Shown: piece by piece, positions 26,676 through 35,774 of the stretch
How positions within the stretch are numbered: position 1 is the stretch's first letter
Layout of the letters: every line of letters begins with the position of its first letter
Translations under genes and position numbers: made by a program
The notes under the pieces: model-generated
The model's input: the letters and a program-made list of their open reading frames with translations, nothing else
Databases searched by the model: none
What the model was told of the DNA's origin: nothing
From: Streptomyces tendae
GTDB taxonomy: Bacteria; Actinomycetota; Actinomycetes; Streptomycetales; Streptomycetaceae
Assembly: GCF_014650435.1 (NCBI RefSeq)
Contig: NZ_BMUY01000009.1
Location: 248,001-312,000 of the forward strand
Length of the DNA stretch: 64,000 nucleotides
Direction of reading: 5' to 3'

Positions 26676-27955
26676 CGCACCGCCCGACCGGCGGCCCCCA
26701 GCGGTCCGCCGAGCCCCTGCGGTCCGCCCGCCCGCACCCGGCCGACCACCTCGACGACGCCCTCGGGAACGGCAGCCCGCCCGAGCCCGGCGCCGTCGAC
26801 CCGGCCGTGCTGACCGCCCTGCTGCACCGGCACGGCTGGCGCCGGCGCGGCGGCGCCCCGGGTCGCTACGGCCGCTGGACCCCGCCAGGACCGGACGCGG
26901 GCGTCACCAGCCTCCTGGTGCCCGCCAGCCGCGCCTTCCCCGACAGCGACGACCTGCTCGGAGAGGCGCTGCACGCCCTGTCCCGCAGCGGCACGCCCGC
27001 CGCCCGCGAGATCCTGCTCTCCCTCGCCGTCCCCAGCGACGAGATCCGCTGGGAACGCGACATATCGACGGGGCCCGGCGGCGCCGCGTCCTGGACCGCG
27101 GAGGAGCAGCTGCGCTCCGCCGCCCGCCGGATGCTGCTCGCCGCGGCGCTCGCCACCCGCGCGCGAGCCGGCTACTACGGCGCCCGGCACCGGCGTGCCG
27201 CCGGCGCGGCCCTGGAGAACGTCCTGGTGGGACCCGCCCCCGGCGGCCGCCGCCTCACCGCGTTCCTGCCGGTCGGCACCGGCCGCCCCCTCGCCGTACG
27301 CCTTCACCAGGCTCTCTACGCCGCCCGGGAGGCCGTCGACTACCGGCGCGCCACCGGGGGCACGGACGCCTTCGACTCGGCCGTCGCGGCGGGCGTCAGC
27401 CACGAGCTGGCCGAGTCACTCGTCGCCCTGGTCCGAGGCACCGAGGGCGCCCGGATAGCGGTGGGCTGGGCACCGGCCGCGGGCGTCCCCGAAGGGTGCG
27501 GTGCCCTCACCGAGCCCGTCGAGTTCTCGCCCGGCGACCTGCCCGCCCTGCGCGAGGCCGCCGCCCGCTACCTGCGCGCGGAGCCCTCCGTCCCGGTGCG
27601 GATCACCGGCACCGTCGTCCGCATGCGCCGGCCCGGACCGCGCGGCACCGGCACCGTACGGCTGCGGGTGCTGGCCGGGGCCGAGGTGCCGCACGTGCGG
27701 ATCGCGCTGGACGAGGAGGCCTACCGGATCGCCGGGCACGCCCACCTCGTCGGGCTCCCCGTGCGGGTGCTCGGGCGGCTGGAGAGCCGGGGCGGCTTCC
27801 GCCGGCTCACCGGCGCCTGTGAGATCACTCCCGTACAGGTCGACGACGCGGAGCGGGACCGGCTGCTGAAGGCCGTCCAGGAACACGTGGAGGTCGCGGC
27901 GTTCTTCGAGGAGACCTGCGGCGACGGAGGGGACTGCGGGGACGGCGGGGACTGA
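26672..27955 (+). CDS. Unknown protein coupled to the DUF4365 gene
   Basis: A 427-residue protein with no recognised catalytic motif. The N-terminal ~45 residues are polar and low-complexity. Residues ~45-290 form a predicted helical/mixed domain (AVLTALLHRHGWRRRG, AEEQLRSAARRMLLAAALATRARAGYYG, HQALYAAREAVDYRRATGG). From ~308 to 405 short strands alternate (VPVRITGTVVRM, GTVRLRVLAG, LPVRVLGRLESRG), which looks like an OB-type barrel. The end is acidic and repetitive (CGDGGDCGDGGD). GGAGGG lies just before ATG 26672. No transmembrane segments or signal peptide are present. Confidence 0.7.
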   Translation: MTHRPTGGPQRSAEPLRSARPHPADHLDDALGNGSPPEPGAVDPAVLTALLHRHGWRRRGGAPGRYGRWTPPGPDAGVTSLLVPASRAFPDSDDLLGEALHALSRSGTPAAREILLSLAVPSDEIRWERDISTGPGGAASWTAEEQLRSAARRMLLAAALATRARAGYYGARHRRAAGAALENVLVGPAPGGRRLTAFLPVGTGRPLAVRLHQALYAAREAVDYRRATGGTDAFDSAVAAGVSHELAESLVALVRGTEGARIAVGWAPAAGVPEGCGALTEPVEFSPGDLPALREAAARYLRAEPSVPVRITGTVVRMRRPGPRGTGTVRLRVLAGAEVPHVRIALDEEAYRIAGHAHLVGLPVRVLGRLESRGGFRRLTGACEITPVQVDDAERDRLLKAVQEHVEVAAFFEETCGDGGDCGDGGD

Positions 27956-28047
27956 TTTCGCGGTGGGTGGGCCCGGGTCGGTACGATCGCCCTCATGCGT
28001 GCGCTCCGGTATGGCGCCGCGGCCCCACCTTCAGTCAGGAGAGACCG

Positions 28048-30015
28048 GTGTCAGACGTCCGTGTGATCATCCAGCGGGATTCCGAGCGGGAAGAACGCGT
28101 GGTGACGACGGGCACTACGGCCGCCGAGCTCTTCGCCGGCGAGCGCTCGATCATCGCCGCCCGCGTGTCCGGCGAGCTCAAGGACCTCGCCTACGCGGTG
28201 CAGGACGGCGAGACCGTCGAAGGCGTCGAGATCTCCTCCGAGGACGGTCTCAACATCCTGCGCCACTCCACCGCGCACGTCATGGCGCAGGCCGTGCAGG
28301 AGCTGTTCCCCGAGGCCAAGCTGGGCATCGGCCCGCCCGTCAAGGACGGCTTCTACTACGACTTCGACGTCGAGAAGCCCTTCCACCCCGATGACCTCAA
28401 GGCCATCGAGAAGAAGATGCAGGAGATCCAGAAGCGCGGGCAGCGGTTCTCCCGCCGCGTGGTCACCGACGAGGCCGCCCGCGAGGAGCTGGCCGACGAG
28501 CCCTACAAGCTGGAGCTGATCGGTCTCAAGGGCTCCGCCTCCAGCGACGACGGCGCGGACGTCGAGGTCGGCGCCGGCGAGCTGACGATCTACGACAACC
28601 TGGACGCGAAGACCGGTGAGCTGTGCTGGAAGGACCTCTGCCGAGGCCCGCACCTGCCCACCACCCGCAACATCCCGGCCTTCAAGCTGATGCGCAACGC
28701 CGCCGCCTACTGGCGCGGCAGCGAGAAGAACCCGATGCTCCAGCGCATCTACGGCACCGCCTGGCCGACCAAGGACGAGCTGAAGGCGCACCTGGAGTTC
28801 CTCGCCGAGGCCGAGAAGCGCGACCACCGCAAGCTCGGCAGTGAGCTGGACCTGTTCTCCATCCCGGAGCAGATCGGCTCCGGCCTCGCCGTCTTCCACC
28901 CCAAGGGCGGCATCATCCGCCGGGTCATGGAGGACTACTCGCGGCGCCGCCACGAGGAGGAGGGCTACGAGTTCGTCTACACCCCGCACGCGACCAAGGG
29001 GAAGCTCTTCGAGACCTCGGGCCACCTGGACTGGTACGCCGACGGCATGTACCCGCCCATGCAGCTCGACGAGGGCGTGGACTACTACCTCAAGCCCATG
29101 AACTGCCCGATGCACAACCTGATCTTCGACGCGCGCGGGCGGTCCTACCGTGAGCTGCCGCTGCGCCTGTTCGAGTTCGGCACCGTGTACCGGTACGAGA
29201 AGTCGGGCGTCGTGCACGGCCTGACCCGGGCCCGCGGCTTCACCCAGGACGACGCGCACATCTACTGCACCCGCGAGCAGATGTCGGAGGAGCTGGACAA
29301 GACCCTCACCTTCGTCCTGAACCTGCTGCGCGACTACGGCCTGAACGACTTCTACCTGGAGCTGTCCACCAAGGACCCGGAGAAGTTCGTCGGCTCCGAC
29401 GAGGCATGGGAAGAGGCCACCGAGACGCTGCGCCAGGTCGCCGAGAAGCAGAACCTGGAGCTGGTGGCCGACCCGGGCGGCGCCGCCTTCTACGGCCCGA
29501 AGATCTCCGTCCAGGCCAAGGACGCCATCGGCCGCACCTGGCAGATGTCGACCATCCAGCTCGACTTCAACCTGCCGGAGCGCTTCGACCTGGAGTACAC
29601 GGCCGCGGACGGCACCAAGACCCGCCCGGTCATGATCCACCGCGCGCTGTTCGGCTCCATCGAGCGGTTCTTCGCGGTCCTCCTGGAGCACTACGCGGGC
29701 GCCTTCCCGGCGTGGCTGGCGCCGGTGCAGGCGGTGGGCATCCCGATCGGCGACGCGCACGTCGAGTACCTGGAGAAGTTCGCCGCGTCCGCCAAGAGGC
29801 AGGGCCTGCGCGTCGAGGTCGACTCGTCCTCCGACCGGATGCAGAAGAAGATCCGCAACGCCCAGAAGCAGAAGGTGCCCTTCATGGTCATCGCGGGCGA
29901 CGAGGACATGGCCAACGGTGCGGTCTCCTTCCGCTACCGCGACGGCTCCCAGGAGAACGGCATCCCCGTCGACGAGGCCATCGCGAAGATCGTCGAGGAG
30001 CGGGCGCAGGTCTGA
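28048..30015 (+). CDS. thrS: Threonyl-tRNA synthetase
   Basis: A 655-residue class II aminoacyl-tRNA synthetase. Order: TGS domain (~1-65), editing domain with HSTAH (~76) and later metal-ligand motifs, catalytic core with CPMHN (zinc Cys) and RYEKSGVVHGLTRARGFTQDDAH, and the C-terminal anticodon-binding domain (APVQAVGIPIGDAH onward). All parts are present, so editing and charging should work. GTG 28048 follows CAGGAGAG, and TACGAT (27982-27987) is a candidate -10. No T-box leader is seen. A terminator follows. Confidence 0.97.
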   Translation: MSDVRVIIQRDSEREERVVTTGTTAAELFAGERSIIAARVSGELKDLAYAVQDGETVEGVEISSEDGLNILRHSTAHVMAQAVQELFPEAKLGIGPPVKDGFYYDFDVEKPFHPDDLKAIEKKMQEIQKRGQRFSRRVVTDEAAREELADEPYKLELIGLKGSASSDDGADVEVGAGELTIYDNLDAKTGELCWKDLCRGPHLPTTRNIPAFKLMRNAAAYWRGSEKNPMLQRIYGTAWPTKDELKAHLEFLAEAEKRDHRKLGSELDLFSIPEQIGSGLAVFHPKGGIIRRVMEDYSRRRHEEEGYEFVYTPHATKGKLFETSGHLDWYADGMYPPMQLDEGVDYYLKPMNCPMHNLIFDARGRSYRELPLRLFEFGTVYRYEKSGVVHGLTRARGFTQDDAHIYCTREQMSEELDKTLTFVLNLLRDYGLNDFYLELSTKDPEKFVGSDEAWEEATETLRQVAEKQNLELVADPGGAAFYGPKISVQAKDAIGRTWQMSTIQLDFNLPERFDLEYTAADGTKTRPVMIHRALFGSIERFFAVLLEHYAGAFPAWLAPVQAVGIPIGDAHVEYLEKFAASAKRQGLRVEVDSSSDRMQKKIRNAQKQKVPFMVIAGDEDMANGAVSFRYRDGSQENGIPVDEAIAKIVEERAQV

Positions 30016-30038
30016 CCGCCCGGTCCGACAGGCGCGAG

Positions 30039-30062
30039 GGCCCCCGGGAGATCCCGGGGGCC
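30039..30062 (+). terminator. Terminator after thrS
   Basis: GGCCCCCGGGA (30039-30049) pairs with TCCCGGGGGCC (30052-30062), directly followed by TTT. The tight loop will open by a few bases in RNA. Confidence 0.8.
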
Positions 30063-30100
30063 TTTCCCTGCCGCCGCGGGCGACGCCATATGCTGCACGC

Positions 30101-30646
30101 ATGACGAGTGAGCCGGAGCAGCAGCTGGGAGTGGGGACGCCGGACGCTTTCCAGCGTCTGTGGACGCCCCACCGGATGGCCTACATCCAGGGCGAGAACA
30201 AGCCGAGCGGCCCCGGCGCCGACGACGGCTGCCCCTTCTGCTCGATCCCGGCCAAGTCCGACGAGGACGGTCTGATCGTCCGGCGCGGCGAGCACGTCTA
30301 CGCGGTGCTCAACCTGTACCCGTACAACGGCGGCCATTTGATGACCGTGCCGTACCGCCACGTCGCCGACTACACGGAGCTGGACGCGGTGGAGACCGCG
30401 GAGCTGGCCGAGCTGACCAAGCAGGCGATGACGGCCCTGCGCAGCGCGTCCGGTGCCCACGGCTTCAACATCGGGATGAACCAGGGCACGGTGGCCGGCG
30501 CGGGCATCGCGGCCCATCTCCACCAGCACGTCGTGCCCCGCTGGGGCGGTGACACCAACTTCATGCCGGTGGTGGGCCACACGAAGGTGCTGCCGCAGCT
30601 GCTGGGGGACACCCGCAAGATGCTGGCGGATGCTTGGCCAACGTGA
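30101..30646 (+). CDS. HIT-family protein, probable AP4A phosphorylase
   Basis: A 181-residue histidine-triad hydrolase/transferase. The triad HLHQHVV lies near residues 131-137 and the zinc-site CPFC near 44-47. The genomic order thrS - HIT - pgsA - acyltransferase - pimA is the one around M. tuberculosis Rv2613c, an AP4A phosphorylase, so breakdown of diadenosine tetraphosphate is the best guess; general nucleotide hydrolase activity is the alternative. ATG 30101 has no ribosome site, but TATGCT (30089-30094) lies six bases upstream, suggesting a leaderless start. Confidence 0.85.
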   Translation: MTSEPEQQLGVGTPDAFQRLWTPHRMAYIQGENKPSGPGADDGCPFCSIPAKSDEDGLIVRRGEHVYAVLNLYPYNGGHLMTVPYRHVADYTELDAVETAELAELTKQAMTALRSASGAHGFNIGMNQGTVAGAGIAAHLHQHVVPRWGGDTNFMPVVGHTKVLPQLLGDTRKMLADAWPT

Positions 30647-30741
30647 TGAGGCGCGCCCGGCGCTGACGGGTGCCGCTGCGCCCACCCGTGCCGCCCCAGC
30701 GGCACGACTGCCCGCAGCTACGGTGGCCCCGCGTCGGAGGC

Positions 30742-32397
30742 CTACGCGTCGTAGACGTCTGCCTTCTTCGGCACCGCCTCCTGGACCGCTCCGCTCAGGC
30801 CGCCCGCGCGGGCGCCGAACTTCTCCGTGTTCACGCCGTTCTCCTTCAGGACCTTGATCGCCGCCGCGTGCACCGCCCGGAGGACCGGCGTGGCCGCGCG
30901 CAGCGCGTCGTCGGCCATGAAGCGGTGCCGCCACGGCCGGTCCGCCCAGGCGTGCCGCACACCGAAGGGCTCGGGCAGCGTGAGCTTGCCGCCCAGCCAG
31001 TACAGCAGCGGGGGGTACCAGGTCAGCGGTGCCCGTGCGGCCAGCCGTACCACCTCGTCGGTGTCCACCAGCGGGAGCTTGACCGTGCGGGTCTCCCAGA
31101 ACTTGACCGACTTCTGGACCTGCTTCTCCTTGGCGGCGGGCTTGCTGGTGAACAGGGAGTGCACCGGGCCCAGGGCGTGTCCGGTCACCTCGATGCGCAG
31201 CGTCTCGTGCAGCACCGTCACGGTGATCAGCATGGAGATGACCAGCTGGCCGTCCCACAGCGTCCACTGCACGCCCAGGTAGTGCCGGTCGCCCGCGCCG
31301 AACTGCTGCTTGTCGCAGATCTCCTGTATCGCGTGCTGCTTGACCTGGTACGCCTCCACGTCCGTGCCCTCGGGCCGGGACACCGAGTCGGCGTTCTCAC
31401 CGATCGGGGTCACGATCCAGTGCCGCACCGTCGGCTTGGGGAAGCCGCCGGTGTGCAGAGGGCCGCGCTCCAGCATGCGCAGCCGGTCGTGGATGGCCTT
31501 GACGACGTCCCAGCTGCGGAACGGGTTGATCTCCCGGTCCGGGTCGACGGGGACCAGCTCCTCGGCGAGCTGCCAGTTGCCCCAGCGGGTGCCCATGCCG
31601 AGGATCCCCTTGGGACCGGCGTAGAAGACGGAGTTGGACTGCTGCTCGGCGCTGAGCCGGGCCAGCGACTGCCGCAGCTCCTCCGCGGCCGTCTCGCCGG
31701 GGCTGCTCGGCACCGCCTCGGGCACCTTGGCGCCCACACCGGCGCCGGACAGGAGGCCGCTCCAGCGCTCCCGGAGGTCCCGTGCCGTGCGCTCGCAGAT
31801 CCGCTTGGCCCAGAACCAGCCGATGACCGGGGCGACGACGCACGCGCGCGCGTACCAGGCCCAGAAGCCGCTGAAGGGCATCTTGAGCAGGAAGAGCACG
31901 GCGAGGACGGCCATCGCGAGCAGCAGTGCGGTGGCGAGCGCGCCGGCCCGCTTGTCCTCGCGCCGGGCGACGCCGGTGCGGATCTGGAAGACCAGGAGCC
32001 AGATCAGCAGCCCGGGCAGGAACAGCAGTCCGCACAGCACCATGACGGCGCTGAGCCAGTTGTCCCGGTCCCGGCGTATGCGGTGCGCCGCGAGGCTGTG
32101 TTCGACGACGACCTGGGGCTGGGTGCCGAAGGACTGGATGAGCGGCGCCCGCTTGGGGCCCAGCATCCGGTCGATGATCGCCCGGGAGTACGCCTCGCCG
32201 AGATTGGGCCGGAACAGCTTGATCCGGGGTTTGCTGACGGCCGACTTGTGCCACTCGCTGTTGGCCTTGAGTATCTCCTCGGCCGCGCTGTCCCGGTAGG
32301 CGGCCGAGGCCAGCGCGAACGTGGCCGTCTGGCTGCCGTCGTTCGTGTGCGGCACCTGCGGTCCGAAGAAGTCCGCGTAACCGCCGTCAACGGTCAT
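30742..32397 (-). CDS. Large two-helix membrane protein, unknown function
   Basis: A 551-residue protein. The N-terminal ~120 residues are soluble, then two or three hydrophobic helices at ~130-155 (LSAVMVLCGLLFLPGLLIWLLVF) and ~165-205, and a long soluble C-terminal part with a Trp/Tyr-rich core (ERGPLHTGGFPKPTVRHWIV, GDRHYLGVQWTLWDGQLV, WYPPLLYWLGGKL). No catalytic motif is recognised. The start at 32397 (MTVDGGYADFFG) is picked over a frame to 32625 because the extra part is Arg/Gly-rich. It lies inside the otherwise conserved thrS-pgsA stretch, convergent with the HIT gene. Confidence 0.75.
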   Translation of the reverse strand: MTVDGGYADFFGPQVPHTNDGSQTATFALASAAYRDSAAEEILKANSEWHKSAVSKPRIKLFRPNLGEAYSRAIIDRMLGPKRAPLIQSFGTQPQVVVEHSLAAHRIRRDRDNWLSAVMVLCGLLFLPGLLIWLLVFQIRTGVARREDKRAGALATALLLAMAVLAVLFLLKMPFSGFWAWYARACVVAPVIGWFWAKRICERTARDLRERWSGLLSGAGVGAKVPEAVPSSPGETAAEELRQSLARLSAEQQSNSVFYAGPKGILGMGTRWGNWQLAEELVPVDPDREINPFRSWDVVKAIHDRLRMLERGPLHTGGFPKPTVRHWIVTPIGENADSVSRPEGTDVEAYQVKQHAIQEICDKQQFGAGDRHYLGVQWTLWDGQLVISMLITVTVLHETLRIEVTGHALGPVHSLFTSKPAAKEKQVQKSVKFWETRTVKLPLVDTDEVVRLAARAPLTWYPPLLYWLGGKLTLPEPFGVRHAWADRPWRHRFMADDALRAATPVLRAVHAAAIKVLKENGVNTEKFGARAGGLSGAVQEAVPKKADVYDA

Positions 32398-32642
32398 TCC
32401 CGCCCCCTGATCGCCACCACTGTCGCTCCTGCGGCCTTCCCGACTTGCCTGCCCCGCACACCTGTTGATCTGGTCATCAGCGTATCCGTCGGCGCCGTCG
32501 TGCGTCACGGGACGCCCCAAAGGCGCTCCTGTGCGCGCGGGTTGGCCGCCGGGCGCGCCGTCGTACGCCGGGCGGGCGGCCTCCGGCGCGGGGGAGCGGC
32601 CCTCGGTGCGGCGCGGGCTCCGCACCGTAGGGCCGGGCTCCG

Positions 32643-34841
32643 CTAGGACGCCGCCCGCACCTCCTCACGCATCCGATCCGCGACCTGGGCCGGCATCGGT
32701 TCGTGCCGCGCGTAACGCCGGTCGAAGCGTGCCGTGCCGTGCGAGAGGGAGCGCAGGTCCACGGCATAGCGGCCGATCTCGATCTCGGGCACCTCGGCCC
32801 TGATCAGGGTCCGGCCGCCGCTGGTCTGCTCGGTGCCGAGCACCTTGCCGCGCCGTCCGGACAGGTCGCTCATCACCGCGCCCACGTAGTCGTCGCCGAC
32901 CAGCACGCTCACCTCGGCGACCGGCTCCAGCAGGTGGATCCTGGCCTCGGCCGCGGCCTCCCTGAGCGCCAGCGCGCCCGCGGTCTGGAACGCGGCGTCG
33001 GAGGAGTCCACCGAGTGCGCCTTGCCGTCGAGCAGCGTGATCCGCACGTCGATCAGCGGGTGGCCGGCGGCGACGCCCTTGGCGGCCTGGGTGCGCACCC
33101 CCTTCTCGACGGACGGGATGAACTGGCGGGGCACCGCGCCGCCGACGACCTTGTCCACGAACTCGATGCCCGAGCCGCCCGGAAGCGGCTCCACCTCGAT
33201 CTCGCAGATGGCGTACTGGCCGTGCCCGCCGGACTGCTTCACGTGCCGTCCGCGCCCGGCCGCCCGGTCGCCGAAGGTCTCGCGCAGGGAGACCCGGTGG
33301 GGTACGACGTCGACCTGGACGCCGTAGCGGCTGCGCAGCCGTTCCAGGGCCACGTCGGCGTGCGCCTCGCCCAGGCACCACAGGACCACCTGGTGGGTGT
33401 CCTGGTTGTGCTCCAGGCGCATCGTCGGGTCCTCGGCGACCAGCCGGGCCAGCCCCTGGGAGAGCTTGTCCTCGTCGGGTTTGCTGTGCGCCTCGATGGC
33501 GAGCGGCAGCAACGGGTCGGGCATCTGCCAGGGGGCCATCAGCAGCGGGTCCTCCTTGGCCGAGAGCGTGTCCCCGGTCTCCGCCCGGGTCAGCTTGGCC
33601 ACGCAGGCGAGGTCGCCCGCGATCACGTGCGTGACCGGCCGCTGCTGCTTGCCGAACGGGGTCGACAGGGCCCCGATCCGTTCGTCGACGTCGTGGTCCT
33701 CGTGCCCGCGGTCCGACAGGCCGTGCCCGGAGACGTGCACCGTCTGGTCGGCGCGCAGGGTGCCGGAGAAGACGCGGACCATCGAGATCCGCCCGACGTA
33801 CGGGTCGGAGGACGTCTTGACGACCTCCGCGACCAGCGACTCCTCGGGATCGCACATCCGCAGCTCGCGCCCGGCGCCCTCCGGTGTGGTGACCCTGGGC
33901 GCCGCGCGCTCCAGGGGAGTGGGGAAGCCGCGCGTGATCAGGTCCAGGAGTTCGACCGTGCCCAGTCCCTGGCGGGCGCCCTCGGTGGCCGGTGCGGCGG
34001 CGAGGACCGGGAAGAACACCCCGCGTGCGACGGCCCGTTCCAGATCCTCGATGAGCGTCTTGACGTCGACCTGCTCGCCGCCGAGGTAGCGCTCCATGAG
34101 GGTCTCGTCCTCGCTCTCCGAGATGATCCCCTCGATCAGCATCGAGCGGGCCTCGTCGAGCTGCGGCAGTTCCGCGTCGCCCGGCTCCGAGGCCACACGC
34201 TCGCCCGAGGCGTAGTCGAAGAGCTTGCGCGACAGCAGCCCCACGAGACCGGTCACGGGCGCGTGCCCGTCGGGGGCGGGCGGGCCGTGCAGCGGGAGGT
34301 ACAGCGGCAGTACGGCGTCGGGGTCGTCGCCGCCGAAGGCCTCCGCGCAGATCCGTGTCATCTCCTCGAAGTCCGCTCGGGCGGCCTCCAGGTGCGTGAT
34401 CACGATGGCGCGCGGCATGCCGACGGCGGCGCACTCCTCCCAGAGCATGCGGGTCGTGCCGTCCACCCCGTCGGAGGCCGAGACGACGAAGAGGGCCGCG
34501 TCCGCCGCGCGCAGACCGGCCCTCAGCTCACCGACGAAGTCGGCGTACCCGGGAGTGTCCAAGAGGTTGATCTTGATGCCGTCCCATTCGACCGGCACCA
34601 GGGAGAGCTGTACGGAGCGCTGCTGGCGGTGCTCCATGTCGTCGTAGTCCGAGACACAGCCGCCGTCCTCCACGCGGCCCGCCCGGTTCACCGCTCCCGC
34701 CGTCAGCGCGAGAGCTTCCACCAGAGTCGTCTTGCCCGATCCGGAGTGGCCGACCAGCACCACATTCCGTACGGACGTGGGGTGGTCGGCCGCCGTTGCC
34801 CTTCCGGCGGCTCCGGGATGGGTGTGTGCCTTGTCGCCCAT
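32643..34841 (-). CDS. EF-G-like translational GTPase (EF-G2 type) with altered G4 motif
   Basis: A 732-residue paralogue of elongation factor G with domain order G, II, III, IV, V. G1 is GHSGSGKT (31-38) and G3 is DTPGYADF (95-102). At the G4 position, where NKxD normally reads guanine, there is THLE (149-152), so nucleotide specificity or binding may differ. Domain IV loop GRGRHVKQSGGHGQYA and the C-terminal domain V (VPEIEIGRYAVDLRSL) are complete. GGGAGG eight bases before ATG sets the start; a longer frame exists but is unrelated. Members of this subgroup have no proven translocation role. Divergent from pgsA. Confidence 0.87.
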   Translation of the reverse strand: MGDKAHTHPGAAGRATAADHPTSVRNVVLVGHSGSGKTTLVEALALTAGAVNRAGRVEDGGCVSDYDDMEHRQQRSVQLSLVPVEWDGIKINLLDTPGYADFVGELRAGLRAADAALFVVSASDGVDGTTRMLWEECAAVGMPRAIVITHLEAARADFEEMTRICAEAFGGDDPDAVLPLYLPLHGPPAPDGHAPVTGLVGLLSRKLFDYASGERVASEPGDAELPQLDEARSMLIEGIISESEDETLMERYLGGEQVDVKTLIEDLERAVARGVFFPVLAAAPATEGARQGLGTVELLDLITRGFPTPLERAAPRVTTPEGAGRELRMCDPEESLVAEVVKTSSDPYVGRISMVRVFSGTLRADQTVHVSGHGLSDRGHEDHDVDERIGALSTPFGKQQRPVTHVIAGDLACVAKLTRAETGDTLSAKEDPLLMAPWQMPDPLLPLAIEAHSKPDEDKLSQGLARLVAEDPTMRLEHNQDTHQVVLWCLGEAHADVALERLRSRYGVQVDVVPHRVSLRETFGDRAAGRGRHVKQSGGHGQYAICEIEVEPLPGGSGIEFVDKVVGGAVPRQFIPSVEKGVRTQAAKGVAAGHPLIDVRITLLDGKAHSVDSSDAAFQTAGALALREAAAEARIHLLEPVAEVSVLVGDDYVGAVMSDLSGRRGKVLGTEQTSGGRTLIRAEVPEIEIGRYAVDLRSLSHGTARFDRRYARHEPMPAQVADRMREEVRAAS

Positions 34842-35048
34842 GTCCTTGCCTCCCGTGCACGGTGAGGTCGTTGTGGGCGCGGACACGCGGGACCGCGTGC
34901 ACTGGCGGCTCCGGCGACGCCCGCGGTCCTTCGAGCTTTCCACTCCCGTCACGCCGCGTCCATACGAAGGACCCGATCCCGCCGCCCACCTGCCGCGCAC
35001 CGGGGGCCGAGGGTGCCCGGCCACCGCCCACGCGCGCGCGTGACTACG

Positions 35049-35774
35049 ATGGGCCAGCCGGTGGCCAGCAAGGGCCGCGGCGCCACACCGACCGTCGGGA
35101 AGGCCATGCTGAACAAGTACGCGCGTGCATTTTTTACGCGTGTCCTCACACCGTTCGCCGCGTTTCTCATCCGCCGGGGCGTCAGCCCGGACACGGTCAC
35201 GCTGATCGGCACCGCCGGTGTGGTCGCGGGTGCGCTGGTCTTCTACCCCATGGGTGAGTTCTTCTGGGGCACGGTGGTGATCACGCTCTTCGTCTTCTCC
35301 GACCTGGTCGACGGCAACATGGCGCGCCAGCTGGGCCGCTCCAGCCGCTGGGGCGCGTTCCTGGACTCGACCCTCGACCGGGTCGCCGACGGCGCGATCT
35401 TCGGCGGCCTCGCCCTCTGGTACGCGGGCAGCGGCGACGACAACGTGCTGTGCGCGGTGTCGATCTTCTGCCTGGCCAGCGGCCAGGTGGTGTCGTACAC
35501 CAAGGCGCGCGGTGAGGCGATCGGCCTGCCGGTCGCCGTCAACGGGCTGGTCGAGCGCGCCGAGCGCCTCGTCATCTCGCTGGTCGCCGCCGGATTCGCC
35601 GGGCTGCACAAGTTCGGCGTCCCCGGCATCCAGTACCTGCTGCCGATCGCCCTGTGGATCGTCGCCGTCGGCAGCCTCGTCACGCTGGTCCAGCGGGTCG
35701 TCACGGTCCGCCGTGAGGCCGCCGAGGCGGACGCGGCCGCGCAGCAGAGCCAGGGCACCGAGGCGGCGAAGTGA
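35049..35774 (+). CDS. pgsA: Phosphatidylinositol-phosphate synthase (CDP-alcohol phosphatidyltransferase)
   Basis: A 241-residue membrane enzyme. It joins CDP-diacylglycerol to inositol phosphate, the entry to PI and PI-mannosides. The class motif D-G-x2-A-R-x8-G-x3-D-x3-D is intact in DLVDGNMARQLGRSSR through GAFLDSTLDRVAD. Five or six helices flank it. Context with an acyltransferase and PimA supports the PI role. Start: ATG 35049 overlaps a TACGAT -10-like box, so GTG 35061 (VASKGRG) as a leaderless start is a real alternative, as is the internal ATG MLNKYARAF. Confidence 0.88.
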   Translation: MGQPVASKGRGATPTVGKAMLNKYARAFFTRVLTPFAAFLIRRGVSPDTVTLIGTAGVVAGALVFYPMGEFFWGTVVITLFVFSDLVDGNMARQLGRSSRWGAFLDSTLDRVADGAIFGGLALWYAGSGDDNVLCAVSIFCLASGQVVSYTKARGEAIGLPVAVNGLVERAERLVISLVAAGFAGLHKFGVPGIQYLLPIALWIVAVGSLVTLVQRVVTVRREAAEADAAAQQSQGTEAAK

